DNA of 64,000 nt from Luteibacter sp. dw_328 (GCF_018449605.1 NZ_JAAVUW010000001.1:248001-312000), one strand, 5' to 3'; shown: positions 7,624 to 16,618, counted from the first letter of the stretch. Numbers and translations: made by a program. The notes: a model not told the origin generated them from the sequence alone.

Positions 7624-9528
7624 ATGCAACGACGCCGTTTCCTTGCCCTGTCGCTGCTCACCCCGCTGGCGTTCGCCGGCCGCGGGTGGGCGGCGTCGCT
7701 TGCCCCGGCCCTCGCCCCGGTAGGGCCGGACGGACGGCCGCATGCCTTCAGCTTCGGCCAGCGTGAGTTCCTGCTCGACGGCGAGACGTTCCGCGTGCAC
7801 AGCGGCGAGATGCATCCGGCACGGATCGCGAAGGAGCATTGGCGCCATCGCATCCGTATGGCCCGGGCCATGGGGCTCAACACCGTGGCGATCTACGTGA
7901 TGTGGAATCACCACGAGCGCGAGCCCGGGGTATTCGACTTCGAAAGCGGAAACAGGGATGTGGCGGGCTTCATCCGCCTGTGCGCGGAGGAGGGCATGTG
8001 GGTTTACCTGCGGCCGGGCCCGTACATCTGCGGTGAATGGACCAACGGCGGGCTACCTGCTTATCTGTTGCGCGACCCCGACACGCGGCTGCGCACGCGG
8101 GACGATCCGCGGTACATGGCGGCCGTGCGGTGTTACGTCGCTGCGTTGGCTCCGCGCATCGTGCCGCTGATGGCAAAAGCGGGCGGTCCGGTATTGATGC
8201 TTCAGATAGAGAATGAATACTCGATGTTCGCCGATGACATCGGCTATCTCGATGCATTGCGTGACATCTGGCGCGAGCACGGCGTGGATGGACCGTTCTC
8301 GGTGTCGGATGGCCTGAAGGATCTGCAGCGGCGCAAGGCGTATCCGAAGGGATCGGCGCTCGGGCTCGATGGCGCTGACGTGCCCGATCTGTTGAAGGGC
8401 AGGGGCTTTGCTGGCGAGTCGCCCGTATGGGTGGGTGAAGGTTATCCCGGGTGGCTGACCCACTGGGGCGAGCCGACGTTCGCTTCCAAGGACTATGAGG
8501 AGACCCTGCGCCATATCATGCGTGCCGGCTATTCGTTCAATCTGTACGTGGTACATGGCGGCACGAATTTCGGGCTTACCGCAGGCTCGAACGCCGAAGA
8601 CGATGGTTCGCAGTTCCAGCCTGTGATCACCAGCTACGACTACGGCGCGCCCGTCGACGAGCGTGGCCGTCCGACGGATCAGTACGCGCGGCTGCGTCGT
8701 GTGATCGCGGATGCCACGCGCGTGACGCCGCCGGCATTACCACCTGCACCCCCTTCGGCGACCTTCGCGCCGGTGACGCCGCAACCATTCGCATCACTGT
8801 GGGACAACCTGCCTGGCAAGCCGGTGACCCTGCCATCGCCGGGACCGAACGAGATTCTGTTCGGCCAGGACCAGGGGCTTGTCGTTTACCGGAAACGGTT
8901 CAACAAGGGCCGGGTGCTGCGCTTGGAGAACGTGCGCGATTACGCCGTGGTCCATGTCGATGGTCACGAAGTGGGGTTGGTGTCGCGCGTGGAACATCCG
9001 GCGCTGAACTCGAAGCCCGATGTGGCTCTGCCGGAAGCGTTCGCGGACGCCACCACACGTACGCTCGAGGTCCTTGTCGACACCTTCGGGCATATCAACT
9101 TTGGCCCGCGTATCGGGGAGCACAAGGGTCTGATCGGGCCGGTGTCGATCGATGACATGCCGCTGCACGAGGTCGAGGCGTGGCCGATTCCTCTGGATGA
9201 TGATTGGATTCGGGGGCTGCGGGGTTTCGCCGATGAATCGGCTCCTACCGAGCGAGAGGCCCGGCCCGCCATCTTCTTCACATCGACCCTGCACATCGAA
9301 ACCCCGGGCGACCTCTACATCGACATGACCGCATGGTCCAAAGGCTACCTCTGGATCAACGGCCAGCTCCTCGGTCGCTACTGGAACATCGGCCCCCAGC
9401 AGCGCCTGTTCTGTCCGGGTCCGTGGCTTCGGGCGGGCGATAACGAGCTGCTCGTGCTCGACCTGCACCGCCGCACCCCGGCAGTCGTTTCTGCTGCCGA
9501 CAGTCTTCACGCCTCGAGGAGTGCCTGA
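7624..9528 (+). CDS. GH35 beta-galactosidase, Tat-exported
   Basis: This 634-residue glycoside hydrolase family 35 enzyme removes terminal beta-galactose. The start at ATG 7624, three bases after the receptor stop, yields a twin-arginine signal (QRRRFLALS) ending near AWA, so it is exported folded. The TIM barrel shows the GH35 signatures HSGEMHPAR, YVMWNHHE, RPGPYICGEW, the acid/base glutamate in IENEY (E198) and the nucleophile in GEGYPGW (E272), then HGGTNFG. The C-terminal jelly-roll part contains GYLWINGQLLGRYW. A repeat arm found elsewhere between genes lies in frame at 9227-9248, encoding the GFADESAPT linker. It is co-transcribed with the receptor and permease. Confidence 0.93.
   Translation: MQRRRFLALSLLTPLAFAGRGWAASLAPALAPVGPDGRPHAFSFGQREFLLDGETFRVHSGEMHPARIAKEHWRHRIRMARAMGLNTVAIYVMWNHHEREPGVFDFESGNRDVAGFIRLCAEEGMWVYLRPGPYICGEWTNGGLPAYLLRDPDTRLRTRDDPRYMAAVRCYVAALAPRIVPLMAKAGGPVLMLQIENEYSMFADDIGYLDALRDIWREHGVDGPFSVSDGLKDLQRRKAYPKGSALGLDGADVPDLLKGRGFAGESPVWVGEGYPGWLTHWGEPTFASKDYEETLRHIMRAGYSFNLYVVHGGTNFGLTAGSNAEDDGSQFQPVITSYDYGAPVDERGRPTDQYARLRRVIADATRVTPPALPPAPPSATFAPVTPQPFASLWDNLPGKPVTLPSPGPNEILFGQDQGLVVYRKRFNKGRVLRLENVRDYAVVHVDGHEVGLVSRVEHPALNSKPDVALPEAFADATTRTLEVLVDTFGHINFGPRIGEHKGLIGPVSIDDMPLHEVEAWPIPLDDDWIRGLRGFADESAPTEREARPAIFFTSTLHIETPGDLYIDMTAWSKGYLWINGQLLGRYWNIGPQQRLFCPGPWLRAGDNELLVLDLHRRTPAVVSAADSLHASRSA
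9227..9248 (+). repeat. dispersed repeat arm inside the GH35 coding region
   Basis: These 22 bases match without mismatch the arm of the inverted repeat at 44850-44874 and the reverse complement of the single arm at 54055-54079. Here the arm is read in frame within the beta-galactosidase, between the two C-terminal modules. Confidence 0.7.
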
Positions 9529-10889
9529 TGCGCGCCAGCGTGAGCGAGCCCGGCGTGCCTACCCAGCCCCCGCGTGCGATCGGCTTCTGGGGTGGTCTCT
9601 CGGCCAACGTGCTGAACATGATCGGCATCGGTCCGTTCGTCACGATTCCCATCGCACTCTCCGCGCTGGCAGGCCCCTCGGTCCTGCTCGGCTGGATCGC
9701 CGGCGCACTGCTTTGCCTGTGCGACGGACTGGTCTGGGCCGAGCTCGGTTCCACCATCCCCGAATCCGGCGGGCCGTACCACTACCTGCGCGAGGCGTAC
9801 GGTCGCGATAAGGCGGGGCGCCTGTTCGGCTTTCTCTACCTCTGGCAGACGCTGCTCACCGCACCGCTGTCGATCGGCAGCGCCGCCGTCGGCTTCGCCC
9901 AGTACGCCGGCTTCCTCATCCCGTCGTTGGGCGAGACGGGGAAGGCGCTCCTCGCAGCGGGGCTCTGTCTGCTGAACACGGCCGTGCTCTATCGCAAGGT
10001 GGGCCAGATCCAGCGGCTTTCCGTGTTCGTGACAGCGATCGTGGTCGTGGCCTGTGCGTGGATTGTGTTCAGCGGGATCACGCACTTCGATATGGCCATC
10101 GCCAGTCACTTCTTCCAGGCGCATGTCGACTCGTCGCACGGCTTCTGGCTCGGGCTGGGTGCGGTCGCGTTGATCGCCGTCTACGACTACGGCGGCTACA
10201 ACAACGTCTGCATGCTGGGCGGCGAAGTGAAGCAACCGCGGCGCACCATTCCGATGGCGGTGCTCGTTTCGATTCCGCTGGTGGCTGTGCTTTACCTCGG
10301 TCTCAACCTAAGCATCCTCGGCGTGTTGCCCTGGGAGCAGGCGGCACATTCGAAAGCGGTCGTCGCGGATTTCATGCAGGCCATCCACGGACACACGGGC
10401 GGTACGCTGGCGGTGCTGCTGATCCTGCTCGCCAGTTGGGGTTCTGCCCTGGTGATCCTGCTGGGGTATTCGCGCGTGCCTTATGCGGCGGCGGCCGATG
10501 GTCAGTTTTTCGCGGTGTTTGCCCGGCTGCATCCGCGTGGAGGCTTCCCTACGGTGTCGTTGTTGTTCGTCGGCGTGACCTCGGCGGCGGCGTGTTTTCT
10601 CTCGCTGGAACATCTGATCGCCACGCTGATGGTCACGCAGATCCTGTTCCAGTACATCGCGCAATGTTTCGCCGTCGTCGCGCTGCGCAAGCGCCGCGCC
10701 GACGCGGATGTCTTCCGTATGCCGCTGTATCCGTTGCCGATCGTCGTGAGCGTCATCGGTTGGCTCTACCTCGTGGCGACGGCGGGCATGTCGTCCATCG
10801 TCACCGCCGTCGGTGCGGTGCTCGCTGGCACCCTTCTTTTCCTGTGGCAAGCACGGAGGTCCCGCACGTGGCCATTCCCGCAACCCTGA
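9528..10889 (+). CDS. APC-superfamily permease of the sugar-use operon
   Basis: This 453-residue inner-membrane transporter has about 12 hydrophobic segments. The first segment, SANVLNMIGIGPFVTIP, is the APC-family helix 1 with its unwound GIGPF site, and ESGGPYHYLREAYG is the helix-2/loop motif of this family. EVKQPRRTIPMA is the conserved loop after helix 6. It starts at ATG 9528, overlapping the beta-galactosidase stop by one base (TGATG), so translation is coupled. APC proteins normally carry amino acids or amines; position between a beta-galactosidase and a sugar kinase suggests this one carries a sugar, or an amino-sugar or glycosylated amine. Family is clear, substrate is not. Confidence 0.85.
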   Translation: MRASVSEPGVPTQPPRAIGFWGGLSANVLNMIGIGPFVTIPIALSALAGPSVLLGWIAGALLCLCDGLVWAELGSTIPESGGPYHYLREAYGRDKAGRLFGFLYLWQTLLTAPLSIGSAAVGFAQYAGFLIPSLGETGKALLAAGLCLLNTAVLYRKVGQIQRLSVFVTAIVVVACAWIVFSGITHFDMAIASHFFQAHVDSSHGFWLGLGAVALIAVYDYGGYNNVCMLGGEVKQPRRTIPMAVLVSIPLVAVLYLGLNLSILGVLPWEQAAHSKAVVADFMQAIHGHTGGTLAVLLILLASWGSALVILLGYSRVPYAAAADGQFFAVFARLHPRGGFPTVSLLFVGVTSAAACFLSLEHLIATLMVTQILFQYIAQCFAVVALRKRRADADVFRMPLYPLPIVVSVIGWLYLVATAGMSSIVTAVGAVLAGTLLFLWQARRSRTWPFPQP

Positions 10890-11815
10890 AATCGTGGGAC
10901 GTTGCCGTGGTGGGTGAGATCTTTGCCGACCACGTGTTCAGCGGGTTTCCCACATGGCCCGGCCCCGGCGAGGAGGTTATCGCCGAGAACTACCTGCGCG
11001 AGCTCGGTGGCGGCGCGATCAACACCGCCTGCGCGTTGTCGCGGCTGGGCCGTCGCGTACGCCTGGTGGGCTTGATCGGCGAGGCCGACCTCGACTGGTT
11101 CGAAAGCCGCCTTGGCGAGTTCGGCGTGAGCATGGAGGGCATCCGGATCGGTAGCGACGGCACCGGCATCACGGTCAGCGTCTCCACGGTCGAGGACCGT
11201 TCGTTCTTTACGTACCCTGGCGTGAACCGCGCGCTTCCTGAGCTGCTTGCATCGCCGGAAATCGTTGCCGACCTTGCCGCCGCACGCCACGTGCACTTCG
11301 CGATGCCTTTGCCCCGCGACCTGGCCGGGACCTTGCTCCCGCTGTTGTGCCAGGCCGGCTGCACGACATCGCTGGATGTGGGCTACAGCCCCGGCTGGCT
11401 GCGTGATCCCGCCAACCGGTCGAGCCTTCGCGACGTCGACCTGTTCCTTCCCAATGCGAAGGAAGCCGCACTGCTGAGCGGCGATGAAGAACCCTCGTCG
11501 TTCGAAGCCTGGTCGATCGGCGCCGGCATCGGCCGTGCCGTGATGAAACAGGGCGCCAGCGGCGCCTGGATCGCCGACGAGCGCGGCCTGCGCCACGTGC
11601 CTGCGCCTCGTATCGTTGCGCTCGATTCCACCGGTGCCGGCGACGCGTTCGACGCGGGCGTCATCGATGGCCTGCTCGATGGCGAGTCCATCGACGGCTG
11701 TGTCGAGCGCGGCTGCATCTGCGGCGCGCTGTGCACAACCGCGGCCGGTGCCCTCCAATCGCTTCCCCATTCCCCCCAATTGAGGACCCTTCGTGAGCAA
11801 ACGTACGGATCGTAA
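10868..11815 (+). CDS. PfkB-family carbohydrate kinase
   Basis: This 315-residue ribokinase/PfkB sugar kinase phosphorylates a sugar with ATP. GTG 10868 is chosen because GGAGG lies just upstream and the protein then begins with the family's first strand (WDVAVVGEIFAD). It has the N-terminal LGGGAINTACALSRLG motif and the C-terminal signature DSTGAGDAFDAG, in which D259 is the catalytic base. It overlaps the permease end by 22 bases and the GH4 start by 23, consistent with one operon. It may phosphorylate the monosaccharide released by GH35, or the disaccharide used by the GH4 enzyme; the sequence does not decide. Confidence 0.88.
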   Translation: MAIPATLKSWDVAVVGEIFADHVFSGFPTWPGPGEEVIAENYLRELGGGAINTACALSRLGRRVRLVGLIGEADLDWFESRLGEFGVSMEGIRIGSDGTGITVSVSTVEDRSFFTYPGVNRALPELLASPEIVADLAAARHVHFAMPLPRDLAGTLLPLLCQAGCTTSLDVGYSPGWLRDPANRSSLRDVDLFLPNAKEAALLSGDEEPSSFEAWSIGAGIGRAVMKQGASGAWIADERGLRHVPAPRIVALDSTGAGDAFDAGVIDGLLDGESIDGCVERGCICGALCTTAAGALQSLPHSPQLRTLREQTYGS

Positions 11816-13208
11816 GATCGCATTGATCGGAGGCGGCGGTGTCCGCTCGCCCTTGGTGGTGTTTGGCGTCAACGAGGCCGCCGAGGCACTCGGCGCGGCT
11901 GAAATGGTGCTGTACGACCCGGACCCGGCGCGACTGCGGATCATGGTCGACCTCGGCAAGGCCGTGGTTCGCCGCTTTGGTGGGGACCTTCGCCTGCGTG
12001 GCGCTACCTCGCTGGAGGACACGATCGACGGTGCGGATTTCGTGCTCAACAGCGTGCGCATCGGCGGCATCGCCGGCCGTGCAGCCGACGAGCGCGCATC
12101 CATCGCGCAGGGCTATCCCGGCCAGGAGACCACCGGCCCGGCCGGTGTCGCCATGGCGCTGCGCACCATTCCCGTGGCCATCGAGCAGGCGCGGCTGGTC
12201 GAACGCTTGAGCCCGCAGGCCTGGCTGGTCAACTTCACCAACCCCGCCGGACTCATCACGCAGGCGGTGAGCGACCATAGCAAGGCACGCATTGTCGGCA
12301 TCTGCGACACGCCCACCGAGCTGTTCCACAACATTGCCCACGCGCTCGGCGAACCGGCGAGCGATGTCGAGTGCGACTACGTCGGACTCAACCACCTTGG
12401 TTGGGTGCGCGGTGTGCGCGTGCGCGGCGAGGAGGTCATCGACCGGTTGCTCGACAGCGACGAGCTGTTGCGCAAGCTCTACCTGGCGCCGCTATTCGAC
12501 TTCGACATGATCCGCACGTTGCGGCTCATCCCGACCGAATACCTGTTCTTCTACTACGAACGCCAGCGTGCGCTGGACAACCAGCGCAAGCAGGGTGGTA
12601 GCCGTGGCGGTGAAATTCAGCGGCTCAACGACGACCTGCTGGCGGCACTGACCTCGCGCCTCGACGCCGGCGATGGCGACGCCGCGGTGGATATCTACGC
12701 TGCTTACCTCAACCAACGCTCCGGGTCGTACATGAAGCTGGAAGCCGAAGGGGGTTCGGCCTTCGACCAGGGCGTGAGTCTCCAGGGCGACCCGTTCCGC
12801 GTGGCGACCGGTTACCACCGCATCGCCATCGACGTGATGAGTGGCCTGACCGGTGCGAAGCCGGCGCGCATCGTGGTGAATACGCGCAACCGCGGTGCGA
12901 TGCCGGACCTTCCCGACGACGACATCGTCGAGATCGCCTCGGATATCTCGCTGGATTCCATCGTGCCGCGTCCCATCGCACCGTTGCCTGATGCCGTGAA
13001 CGGCCTCGTGCGCGCGGTCAAGGCGTACGAGCGTGCGGCTATCGCGTCGGTGTTGAACGACCGTCGTCTCGAGGCGCGCAAGGCCATGCTGATCCATCCG
13101 GCGATCGGGCAGTGGACGCCTTCAGGCGATCTGCTCGATGCGCTTCTGGGTCACGCCAATGACGATGGCGAGTGCTTGTGCCAGGGGCCGGTTCACCGGC
13201 ACGGATGA
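11793..13208 (+). CDS. GH4 family NAD/metal-dependent 6-phospho-glycosidase
   Basis: This 471-residue family 4 glycoside hydrolase cleaves by a redox-elimination mechanism using NAD+ and a divalent metal. The Rossmann motif IGGGGVRSP (residues 12-20), the metal-ligand cysteine in CDTP (C171) and the GLNHLGW motif (H201) are intact. [13 protein letters not shown] is the usual 6-phospho-beta-glucosidase stretch. GTG 11793 follows a GAGGA site. Family members generally act on 6-phosphorylated glycosides made by PTS import; no PTS gene is visible, so the upstream PfkB kinase may supply the phosphorylated substrate. It ends the operon, 8 bases from the convergent map gene, with no terminator hairpin. 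Confidence 0.88.
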   Translation: MSKRTDRKIALIGGGGVRSPLVVFGVNEAAEALGAAEMVLYDPDPARLRIMVDLGKAVVRRFGGDLRLRGATSLEDTIDGADFVLNSVRIGGIAGRAADERASIAQGYPGQETTGPAGVAMALRTIPVAIEQARLVERLSPQAWLVNFTNPAGLITQAVSDHSKARIVGICDTPTELFHNIAHALGEPASDVECDYVGLNHLGWVRGVRVRGEEVIDRLLDSDELLRKLYLAPLFDFDMIRTLRLIPTEYLFFYYERQRALDNQRKQGGSRGGEIQRLNDDLLAALTSRLDAGDGDAAVDIYAAYLNQRSGSYMKLEAEGGSAFDQGVSLQGDPFRVATGYHRIAIDVMSGLTGAKPARIVVNTRNRGAMPDLPDDDIVEIASDISLDSIVPRPIAPLPDAVNGLVRAVKAYERAAIASVLNDRRLEARKAMLIHPAIGQWTPSGDLLDALLGHANDDGECLCQGPVHRHG

Positions 13209-13216
13209 GGCACTCG

Positions 13217-14002
13217 CTAAGCAGGTATCGCCACAGGACATAGTGCGGATTCGCCCGGCCGCAGGGTCAACACCTGCACGCCGGTGCGCGTCACGGCTAC
13301 CGTGTGCTCGAACTGGGCGGAAAGCTTGCCATCGCGCGTGTACACCGGCCATTCGTCCGGCTCCGAGCGAATGGCGGCCTTGCCCTGGTTGAGCATCGGT
13401 TCGATGGTGAAAACCATGCCTTCCTCCAGCTGCATGCCTGTCCCCGCATGGCCGTAATGAAGAATCTGCGGCTCCTCGTGCATCTCACGGCCGATCCCGT
13501 GTCCGCAGTATTCCTTCACAACGCTGTAGCCGCGCAAGCGTGCGTAGCGGGCGATCGTGTGCCCGATATCGCCCAGGTGCGCGCCGGGGCGCACGGCGGA
13601 GATGCCCTTCCACATCGCTTCATAGGTTGCCCGAACGAGGCGACGGGCGGGGTAGGGGACGTCGCCGACCAGATAGGTGGTGCTGGAGTCGGCGATAAAG
13701 CCATCCTTCTCGAGCGTGATGTCCAGGTTGACGATTTGTCCGCTGCGTAGCACGTCCTTCGCCGAAGGCACGCCGTGGCAGACCACGTCGTCGATCGAGG
13801 CGTTGAGAACGAACGGAAAGTCGTATTGCCCTTTGCTGGCGGGGCGAGCATGCAGCTCATCGACGATCATGCGTTCGACGAAGTCGTTGATCTCCAGCGT
13901 GCTTCGGCCCTCCAGCGGCATGCGGCCGAGTGCGTCGAACACCTGGGCAAGGAGCGCCCCCGCTTGCGCCATGAGCGCGACTTCGTGGGGCTGCTTGATC
14001 AC
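13217..14002 (-). CDS. map: type I methionine aminopeptidase
   Basis: This 261-residue enzyme removes the N-terminal methionine from nascent proteins. GTG 14002 follows a GAGGGA site; the open frame upstream belongs to another gene. All five metal ligands are visible: two aspartates in NLDITLEKDGFIADSST, the histidine in YCGHGIG, and glutamates in FTIEPM and SAQFEHTVAV. Its start overlaps the stop of the ParD-like gene as GTGA, so translation is coupled. Such ParD-linked copies are usually additional to the housekeeping map (inference). Confidence 0.93.
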   Translation of the reverse strand: MIKQPHEVALMAQAGALLAQVFDALGRMPLEGRSTLEINDFVERMIVDELHARPASKGQYDFPFVLNASIDDVVCHGVPSAKDVLRSGQIVNLDITLEKDGFIADSSTTYLVGDVPYPARRLVRATYEAMWKGISAVRPGAHLGDIGHTIARYARLRGYSVVKEYCGHGIGREMHEEPQILHYGHAGTGMQLEEGMVFTIEPMLNQGKAAIRSEPDEWPVYTRDGKLSAQFEHTVAVTRTGVQVLTLRPGESALCPVAIPA

Positions 14003-14211
14003 GCGCGTCCCTCTTTCAGCGTCACTGGCTTCACGCCGGCACCTCGTAACTCCCTGGCGACAATGTCCTGGAAGCTCGTCTCTGGATGCATCTCGCACAG
14101 CATGCCGATCTTGATCCAGAAATTGGCCTGGGCATTGATCGATCGGTGCGTGACCGTGCAGGCGCGGCGGAGTTGGTCGTGAAGCTCGTCGTCGATGTTG
14201 ACGATGCCCAT
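13999..14211 (-). CDS. ParD-like antitoxin-family protein
   Basis: This 70-residue protein begins MGIVNIDDELHDQLRRACTV and contains NAQANFWIKIGM, the ribbon-helix-helix arrangement of the ParD-like antitoxin family. Such proteins bind operator DNA as dimers through the N-terminal strand. No ParE toxin is next to it; the partner gene is methionine aminopeptidase, with a GTGA overlap. A strong AT-rich palindrome lies 20 bases upstream of its start and is the likely autoregulatory site. Confidence 0.8.
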   Translation of the reverse strand: MGIVNIDDELHDQLRRACTVTHRSINAQANFWIKIGMLCEMHPETSFQDIVARELRGAGVKPVTLKEGRA

Positions 14212-14230
14212 GGCGGTGCTCGATGTAAGG

Positions 14231-14259
14231 ATATATGAATCGTATATGTTTCATATATG
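14231..14259 (-). promoter_or_regulatory. palindromic operator upstream of the ParD-like gene
   Basis: A perfect inverted repeat, ATATATGAA (14231-14239) and TTCATATAT (14250-14258), has a 10-base spacer. The same stretch carries the hexamer TATATG three times, at 14232, 14243 and 14254, spaced exactly 11 bases, so on one helix face. Its position just before the ParD-like start fits ribbon-helix-helix autoregulation. Confidence 0.65.
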
Positions 14260-14307
14260 CTGATCAAGCAGCCGTTTCTGCCGGGCTTGGGCCAGGCTCC
14301 GCGCTGC

Positions 14308-14529
14308 CTACTTCTGCGAGCCGTACTTCGCAAACATCACGGCGAAAAGAAGGATGGTGAGGACAATGCCAAATCCAGCGAGCGCGCCAGGCGTTGGATG
14401 GGCCAGACGGCGAAACAACAGCATCGCCAGGCAATAAACGATAACGCAGACCCAGCCTTCCCACGTCTTGGGACTGATACCGATGCCGAATCGTTTCGGA
14501 CCGAACCAATACTTATTCCGCTGGAGCAT
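14308..14529 (-). CDS. small inner-membrane protein
   Basis: This 73-residue protein begins MLQRNKYWFGPKRFG at ATG 14529; the frame extends upstream but would run through the terminator at 14574-14595, so the internal start is preferred. Two hydrophobic segments (about 25-42 and 50-68) suggest a helical hairpin in the membrane. The aromatic, basic N-terminus would lie in the cytoplasm. I do not recognise a function. Similar tiny YwiC- or DUF-type membrane proteins are common in this group. Confidence 0.55.
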   Translation of the reverse strand: MLQRNKYWFGPKRFGIGISPKTWEGWVCVIVYCLAMLLFRRLAHPTPGALAGFGIVLTILLFAVMFAKYGSQK

Positions 14530-14573
14530 CGCGCATGTCCTCAGAGGTATGCCGCGAAAGATACTCCAAAAAA

Positions 14574-14595
14574 AATCCCGCCTACGGGCGGGATT
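14574..14595 (-). terminator. Rho-independent terminator
   Basis: A perfect 9-base-pair stem (AATCCCGCC with GGCGGGATT) closes a TACG tetraloop. On the minus strand it is followed by a run of eight T. It terminates the periplasmic-protein gene that ends at 14624. Confidence 0.9.
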
Positions 14596-14623
14596 CGCGA
14601 TTACGGACAGCAAGATTTTCCGA

Positions 14624-15049
14624 TTACGCTTCGGGGCCCGCGGTCGAAAGGAGTGTGCAGAACCCCTTTTTCACGGCTTCCTCCGGCGAGCTGGTGCCAC
14701 CGCTCAGCTGGAAGACGAAGGACACCTTGCTACCGCTGCCGGCACTTTCGACCATGGCGTTGAGCGGCGCGGTCTTTCCGTTTCCGTATGACACGGTCTG
14801 GGTCGCCGTAATGCTTCCGAGTTCCTTATCAGCCTGGGATATGGTCCAGCCTTCCTTGACAACCTGCTGATAGACGGCCTTGAACACATCGTTGGGTGCG
14901 CCCTTCAGGGTCGCCGTTGTCTTGAATGTGTGGCCCTTGAAAAAGCTGCCTTCGTTCGTGAAGTTGGCGTCGCATTGTGCAGCGAGCGACTGCTGGGCAA
15001 ACGCGGCGCTGGCAACCAGGACGGTCGCCAGGATCATCTTATGCATCAT
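14624..15049 (-). CDS. secreted periplasmic protein of unknown function
   Basis: This 141-residue protein has a clear signal peptide (residues 1-24, ending QQSLAAQ). The mature part contains a KGAPNDVFKAVYQQVVKEGW segment and an alternating-strand region ending in FVFQLSGG, with two cysteines (near residues 26 and 132) that could form a disulfide. An AAGGA site lies five bases before ATG 15049. The layout recalls SRPBCC/START-like or DUF-type periplasmic domains, but I cannot name a family. It is monocistronic and has its own terminator. Confidence 0.75.
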   Translation of the reverse strand: MMHKMILATVLVASAAFAQQSLAAQCDANFTNEGSFFKGHTFKTTATLKGAPNDVFKAVYQQVVKEGWTISQADKELGSITATQTVSYGNGKTAPLNAMVESAGSGSKVSFVFQLSGGTSSPEEAVKKGFCTLLSTAGPEA

Positions 15050-15478
15050 GCATTCCTTGATGAGAAAAACGAGCGGCTATCTAAACAGAATGATCGGGTC
15101 CAGTGCAATCCGAAGTTGTGTAAGTGCCCATCATCGCGTTCCAATCCACCAAGGGCGACAAGTTATCGCAAAGACTGGCGAGGTTCGCACCCTGTGGTCA
15201 CCGACGGAAGGCAGGATGGCTGCTGGGGCGTTCACCAGCTAAGCGGATACTCAGCCCGCTGATAGCCGGGGTATATCAAATTGACCTCCCCAAGTCTAAA
15301 ATGACCGTTCGCGGGCGAAGGATTCGCAGGCCGCATTAGTGCTGGAGCGTTTTCGACGCTTGTACTGGATCAGGGCCGGTATTGACCCCATGTGGTCAGC
15401 CGCACTGTTATCGCTACGGCAACGATTCGTATCGCCCGGCGCGGACATTATTTTCGCCTGATCACGGGAAGTCCCATT
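15050..15478. other. 429-base region without a supported gene
   Basis: Short open frames occur (for example 15124-15339), but none has a ribosome site together with protein-like composition. The region must hold the promoter of the acyltransferase-RND operon; an AT-richer patch at about 15268-15305 is the likeliest place, though no well-spaced hexamer pair is visible. Confidence 0.4.
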
Positions 15479-16618
15479 TTGAGCACTTCGGATTCGCTGC
15501 GTATCGTCCCTCTTGATGTCAAGACGGACCTGGATCGCTTCATCAAGCTGCCCGGGTCCATCCTGGGCTCCGATCCTGCGTGGATCCCGCCGCTGAACCT
15601 CGAGCGGCGCCTGCACCTTGGTGCCAAGACCAATCCCTGGTTCGAGCACGCCCGCTGGAAGGGTTGGATCGCGTACCGTGGCGACAAGCCGGTGGGCCGG
15701 ATCAGCGCCCAGATCGATTCCCTGCACCTGGAGATCCATGCGGACGACGCAGGATTTTTCGGCATGCTGGATGCCGAAGACAATCAGGAGACGTTCGACG
15801 CCCTGATCGGCGCGGCGGAAGCCTGGCTGCGCAGCGAGGGCATGAAGCGCGTCCGCGGCCCGCTCAGCCTTTCGATCAACGACGAAGTCGGCTTGCTGGT
15901 GGACGGCTTCGATACCTCGCCCTATTTCATGATGGGTCACACCAAGCCTTATTACGGTGCACGCATCGAACAGGCCGGCTACCAGAAGGCCAAGGACATG
16001 CTGGCCTATGTGGTGGCGCCGGACTTCCCCGAACCGAAGGTGATGAAGCGCCTGCTCGGCAGGTCCAAGCAGAGCATTACCGTGCGTCCGCTGGACAACA
16101 AGCGGTTTGACCAAGAGCTCGCCGTGCTGCGCGACATCTTCAATGACGCCTGGTCGGACAACTGGGGTTTCGTGCCCTTCACCGAGGCTGAGTTCAAGGA
16201 TCTCGGCCATACGCTGAAGGTCCTGATCGCTTCCGAGCTGATCCAGATCGCCGAAGTCGATGGTGTGCCGGCGGCTTTCATCGTCGCGCTGCCCAACGTC
16301 AACGAGGTCATCAAGGATTTCGGCGGCTCGCTGCTGCCCTTCAACTGGGCGAAGTTGCTGTGGGGCCTCAAGGTGAAGTTCCCGACATCGTCCCGCGTGC
16401 CCCTGATGGGCGTACGTAAAAGCTTCCACAACACCCCACTGGGCCCGGGCCTGGCCTTCCTGGTGATCGACGCAGTGCGTCATCACCTCGTCGCCCGCGG
16501 TGTGAAAGAGGTCGAGCTGTCGTGGATCCTCGAGGACAACGACGGCATGCGTAACATCATCGAGGCCATCGGTGGCCGCGACTATAAGCGTTACCGCGTC
16601 TACGAGAAGGCACTCTGA
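15479..16618 (+). CDS. YghO-like GNAT acyltransferase, candidate bacterial ceramide synthase
   Basis: This protein of about 379 residues belongs to the YghO-type GNAT family. The TTG at 15479 follows GGGAAG and starts the protein LSTSDSLRIVPLD; a longer start at 15392 is possible. Visible family features are SILGSDPAWIPPL, HARWKGWIAYRGDKPVGRI, GPLSLSINDEVGLLVDGFD and a C-terminal VELSWILEDNDGMR acyl-CoA-site segment. The bacterial ceramide synthase known from Caulobacter is a GNAT-fold protein, and YghO has been linked to it; here a sphingolipid cluster lies 10 kb downstream. N-acylation of a sphingoid base is therefore likely. The stop overlaps the next start as TGATG, coupling it to an RND pump operon. 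Confidence 0.75.
   Translation: MSTSDSLRIVPLDVKTDLDRFIKLPGSILGSDPAWIPPLNLERRLHLGAKTNPWFEHARWKGWIAYRGDKPVGRISAQIDSLHLEIHADDAGFFGMLDAEDNQETFDALIGAAEAWLRSEGMKRVRGPLSLSINDEVGLLVDGFDTSPYFMMGHTKPYYGARIEQAGYQKAKDMLAYVVAPDFPEPKVMKRLLGRSKQSITVRPLDNKRFDQELAVLRDIFNDAWSDNWGFVPFTEAEFKDLGHTLKVLIASELIQIAEVDGVPAAFIVALPNVNEVIKDFGGSLLPFNWAKLLWGLKVKFPTSSRVPLMGVRKSFHNTPLGPGLAFLVIDAVRHHLVARGVKEVELSWILEDNDGMRNIIEAIGGRDYKRYRVYEKAL

Noticed and set aside
13217-14254. Methionine aminopeptidase extended to 14254
   Set aside because: The extension overlaps the ParD-like gene in another frame and is unlike any aminopeptidase; GTG 14002 has a good ribosome site.
15124-15339. A 71-codon open frame beginning MPIIAFQSTKGD
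   Set aside because: The first residues look protein-like, but there is no ribosome site and the C-terminal half is basic low-complexity sequence.
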